In this document: in pieces, positions 4,736 to 5,690 of the stretch
How the letters are laid out: each line of letters starts with the position of its first letter
How positions within the stretch are numbered: the stretch's first letter is position 1
From: Oxalobacteraceae bacterium
GTDB taxonomy: Bacteria; Pseudomonadota; Gammaproteobacteria; Burkholderiales; Burkholderiaceae_D
Reading direction: 5' to 3'
NCBI GenBank assembly: GCA_947446335.1
Contig: CANFGA010000232.1
Location: 1-5,690 of the forward strand
Length of the DNA stretch: 5,690 nucleotides
Notes under the pieces: model-generated
What the model was told of the DNA's origin: nothing
The model's database searches: none
What the model saw: only the letters and a program-made list of their open reading frames with translations
Made by a program: the position numbers and the translations under genes

Positions 4736-5690
4736 TGCTCGACTTGATACAAGAAGCTTCCCTGCCATTCGCGCCATTGATCGGCGTCGCCCGCTTGATG
4801 CGGCGCGCCTTCTTGCAGCAAGATCTGGCGCCGCTGGGCGCGGCGCTGCTGGCGCGGGCGCAAGCGAACCCGTTTGACGCGAATGCCTTGCTCGATTGCT
4901 CGACCGTGCTGCAACTGACCGGCGAGCGCGAACTCGCGTTGGCGGTACAGGCCCAGGCGATCGAGACCCAGTCGCTGTATTCGATGCCGGCGGCGCATTC
5001 CTCGTCGTCTGCCGGACCCGGCCTGCGCCTGCTGGCGATCATGGGGCCGGGCGACCTGATGGCGAACACGCCGATCGAATTCCTGATCGAGGATGCCGAT
5101 GTCGCGCTCGACATGTTGTATCTGACGCTGGAGTCGCCCTTGCCTGAACTGGTGCCGGATCACGACGTGCTGCTGGTCGCGGTCGCCGAGTCCGACGCCA
5201 ACGCGGCCTTGCTGGCGCGCTTGGTCGACATCGTCGCCGACTGGCCGCGCCCGGTCGTGAACTTGCCAGCCAACATCGCGATGCTCTCGCGCGATGGGGT
5301 GTGCGCCGCCTTGCGCGACGTGCCGGATCTGGAAATGCCGGTCACGGTGCGCCTGGATCGGGCTACGCTGCAAGCGCTCGCTGCTGGCACCGTGGCGCTC
5401 GATGCATTGCTGCCGGGCGACGATTTTCCATTGATCGTGCGCCCGATCGGCTCCCACGCCGGCACCAACCTGGAAAAGATCGGCGATGGCGCTGCGCTGG
5501 CCGCTTACCTCGAGCAGGTCGCCGGCGAGCGCTTCTATCTGTCGCGCTTTGTCGACTATCGCAGCCCGGATGGCTTGTTTCGCAAGTACCGCATCGCTTT
5601 GATCGATGGCAAGCCTTTCCTGTGCCACTACGCAATATCGAAGCACTGGATGATCCATTACCTCAATGCCGGCATGACCGAGAGTGCGGA
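4735..5690 (+). CDS. TPR plus ATP-grasp (RimK-like) ligase-type protein, C-terminus beyond the window
   Basis: An uninterrupted frame of 318 codons runs to the right edge. Residues about 30-80 (DLAPLGAALLARAQANPFDANALL...) look like one or two degenerate TPR helical hairpins. Residues 97-190 look like the pre-ATP-grasp alpha/beta domain (LRLLAIMGPGDLMANTPIEF, then PDHDVLLVAVAESD, WPRPVVNLPANIAMLSRDG). Residues 230-318 begin the ATP-grasp domain, with a glycine-rich loop (IVRPIGSHAG, 234-243), a later basic strand (FRKYRIALIDGKP) and HYAISKHWMIHY. ATP-grasp enzymes activate a carboxylate as an acyl phosphate and join it to an amine or amino acid; substrates here are unknown. The metal-binding acidic and Asn residues expected near the C-terminus are outside the window. 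The stop of the decarboxylase (4733-4735) overlaps the ATG at 4735 by one base, with GGA 6 bases upstream; ATG 4732, in the same frame, is the alternative start. This layout predicts coupled translation and a shared pathway. Confidence 0.8.
   Translation, partial: MLDLIQEASLPFAPLIGVARLMRRAFLQQDLAPLGAALLARAQANPFDANALLDCSTVLQLTGERELALAVQAQAIETQSLYSMPAAHSSSSAGPGLRLLAIMGPGDLMANTPIEFLIEDADVALDMLYLTLESPLPELVPDHDVLLVAVAESDANAALLARLVDIVADWPRPVVNLPANIAMLSRDGVCAALRDVPDLEMPVTVRLDRATLQALAAGTVALDALLPGDDFPLIVRPIGSHAGTNLEKIGDGAALAAYLEQVAGERFYLSRFVDYRSPDGLFRKYRIALIDGKPFLCHYAISKHWMIHYLNAGMTESA

Noticed and set aside
4633..5658. 341-codon minus-strand open frame antisense to the right-hand plus-strand gene
   Set aside because: The plus frame from 4735 to the edge encodes recognisable pre-ATP-grasp and ATP-grasp segments and overlaps the decarboxylase stop. 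The minus frame is Arg/Gln-rich without motifs.

Overview
The window is GC-rich, densely coding DNA from a Gram-negative bacterium. The protein styles (a secreted poly(3-hydroxybutyrate) depolymerase, an M14 metallopeptidase with a long extra C-terminal domain, a FUSC-like N-terminus and a TPR/ATP-grasp protein) suggest a betaproteobacterium of the Burkholderiales, possibly Oxalobacteraceae such as Massilia, Duganella or Janthinobacterium. This placement is inferred from protein style only. No rRNA, tRNA, mobile element or CRISPR array is visible.

Layout. Two gene groups diverge from a 196-base AT-richer control region (3049-3244). Leftward on the minus strand lie a secreted type II PHB depolymerase (1984-3048), an M14 zinc carboxypeptidase-like enzyme (172-1878), and the first 32 codons of a probable FUSC-type membrane protein (1-98) that leaves the window. 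A strong 12-bp hairpin (124-153) separates the last two. Rightward on the plus strand lie a group II PLP-dependent amino acid decarboxylase (3245-4735) and, overlapping it by one base, a TPR plus ATP-grasp (RimK-like) protein (4735 to the right edge, incomplete).

Control region. It holds a perfect FNR/ANR-type box (TTGAT-GCGG-ATCAA, 3149-3162) between the two divergent genes, a plausible sigma-70 promoter for the depolymerase and an extended -10 promoter for the decarboxylase. Oxygen-responsive control of one or both directions is therefore a reasonable, testable idea.

How the genes may work together. The depolymerase would release 3-hydroxybutyrate and oligomers outside the cytoplasm. The M14 enzyme and FUSC-like protein have no evident link to that task. 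The decarboxylase and ATP-grasp protein look like one functional unit: one makes an amine from an amino acid, and the other has the fold that joins amines or amino acids to carboxylates at the cost of ATP. This pair is the best candidate here for an undescribed small-molecule or protein-modification pathway. Its substrates cannot be read from the sequence. Several long open frames antisense to these genes are by-products of high GC and are not annotated.
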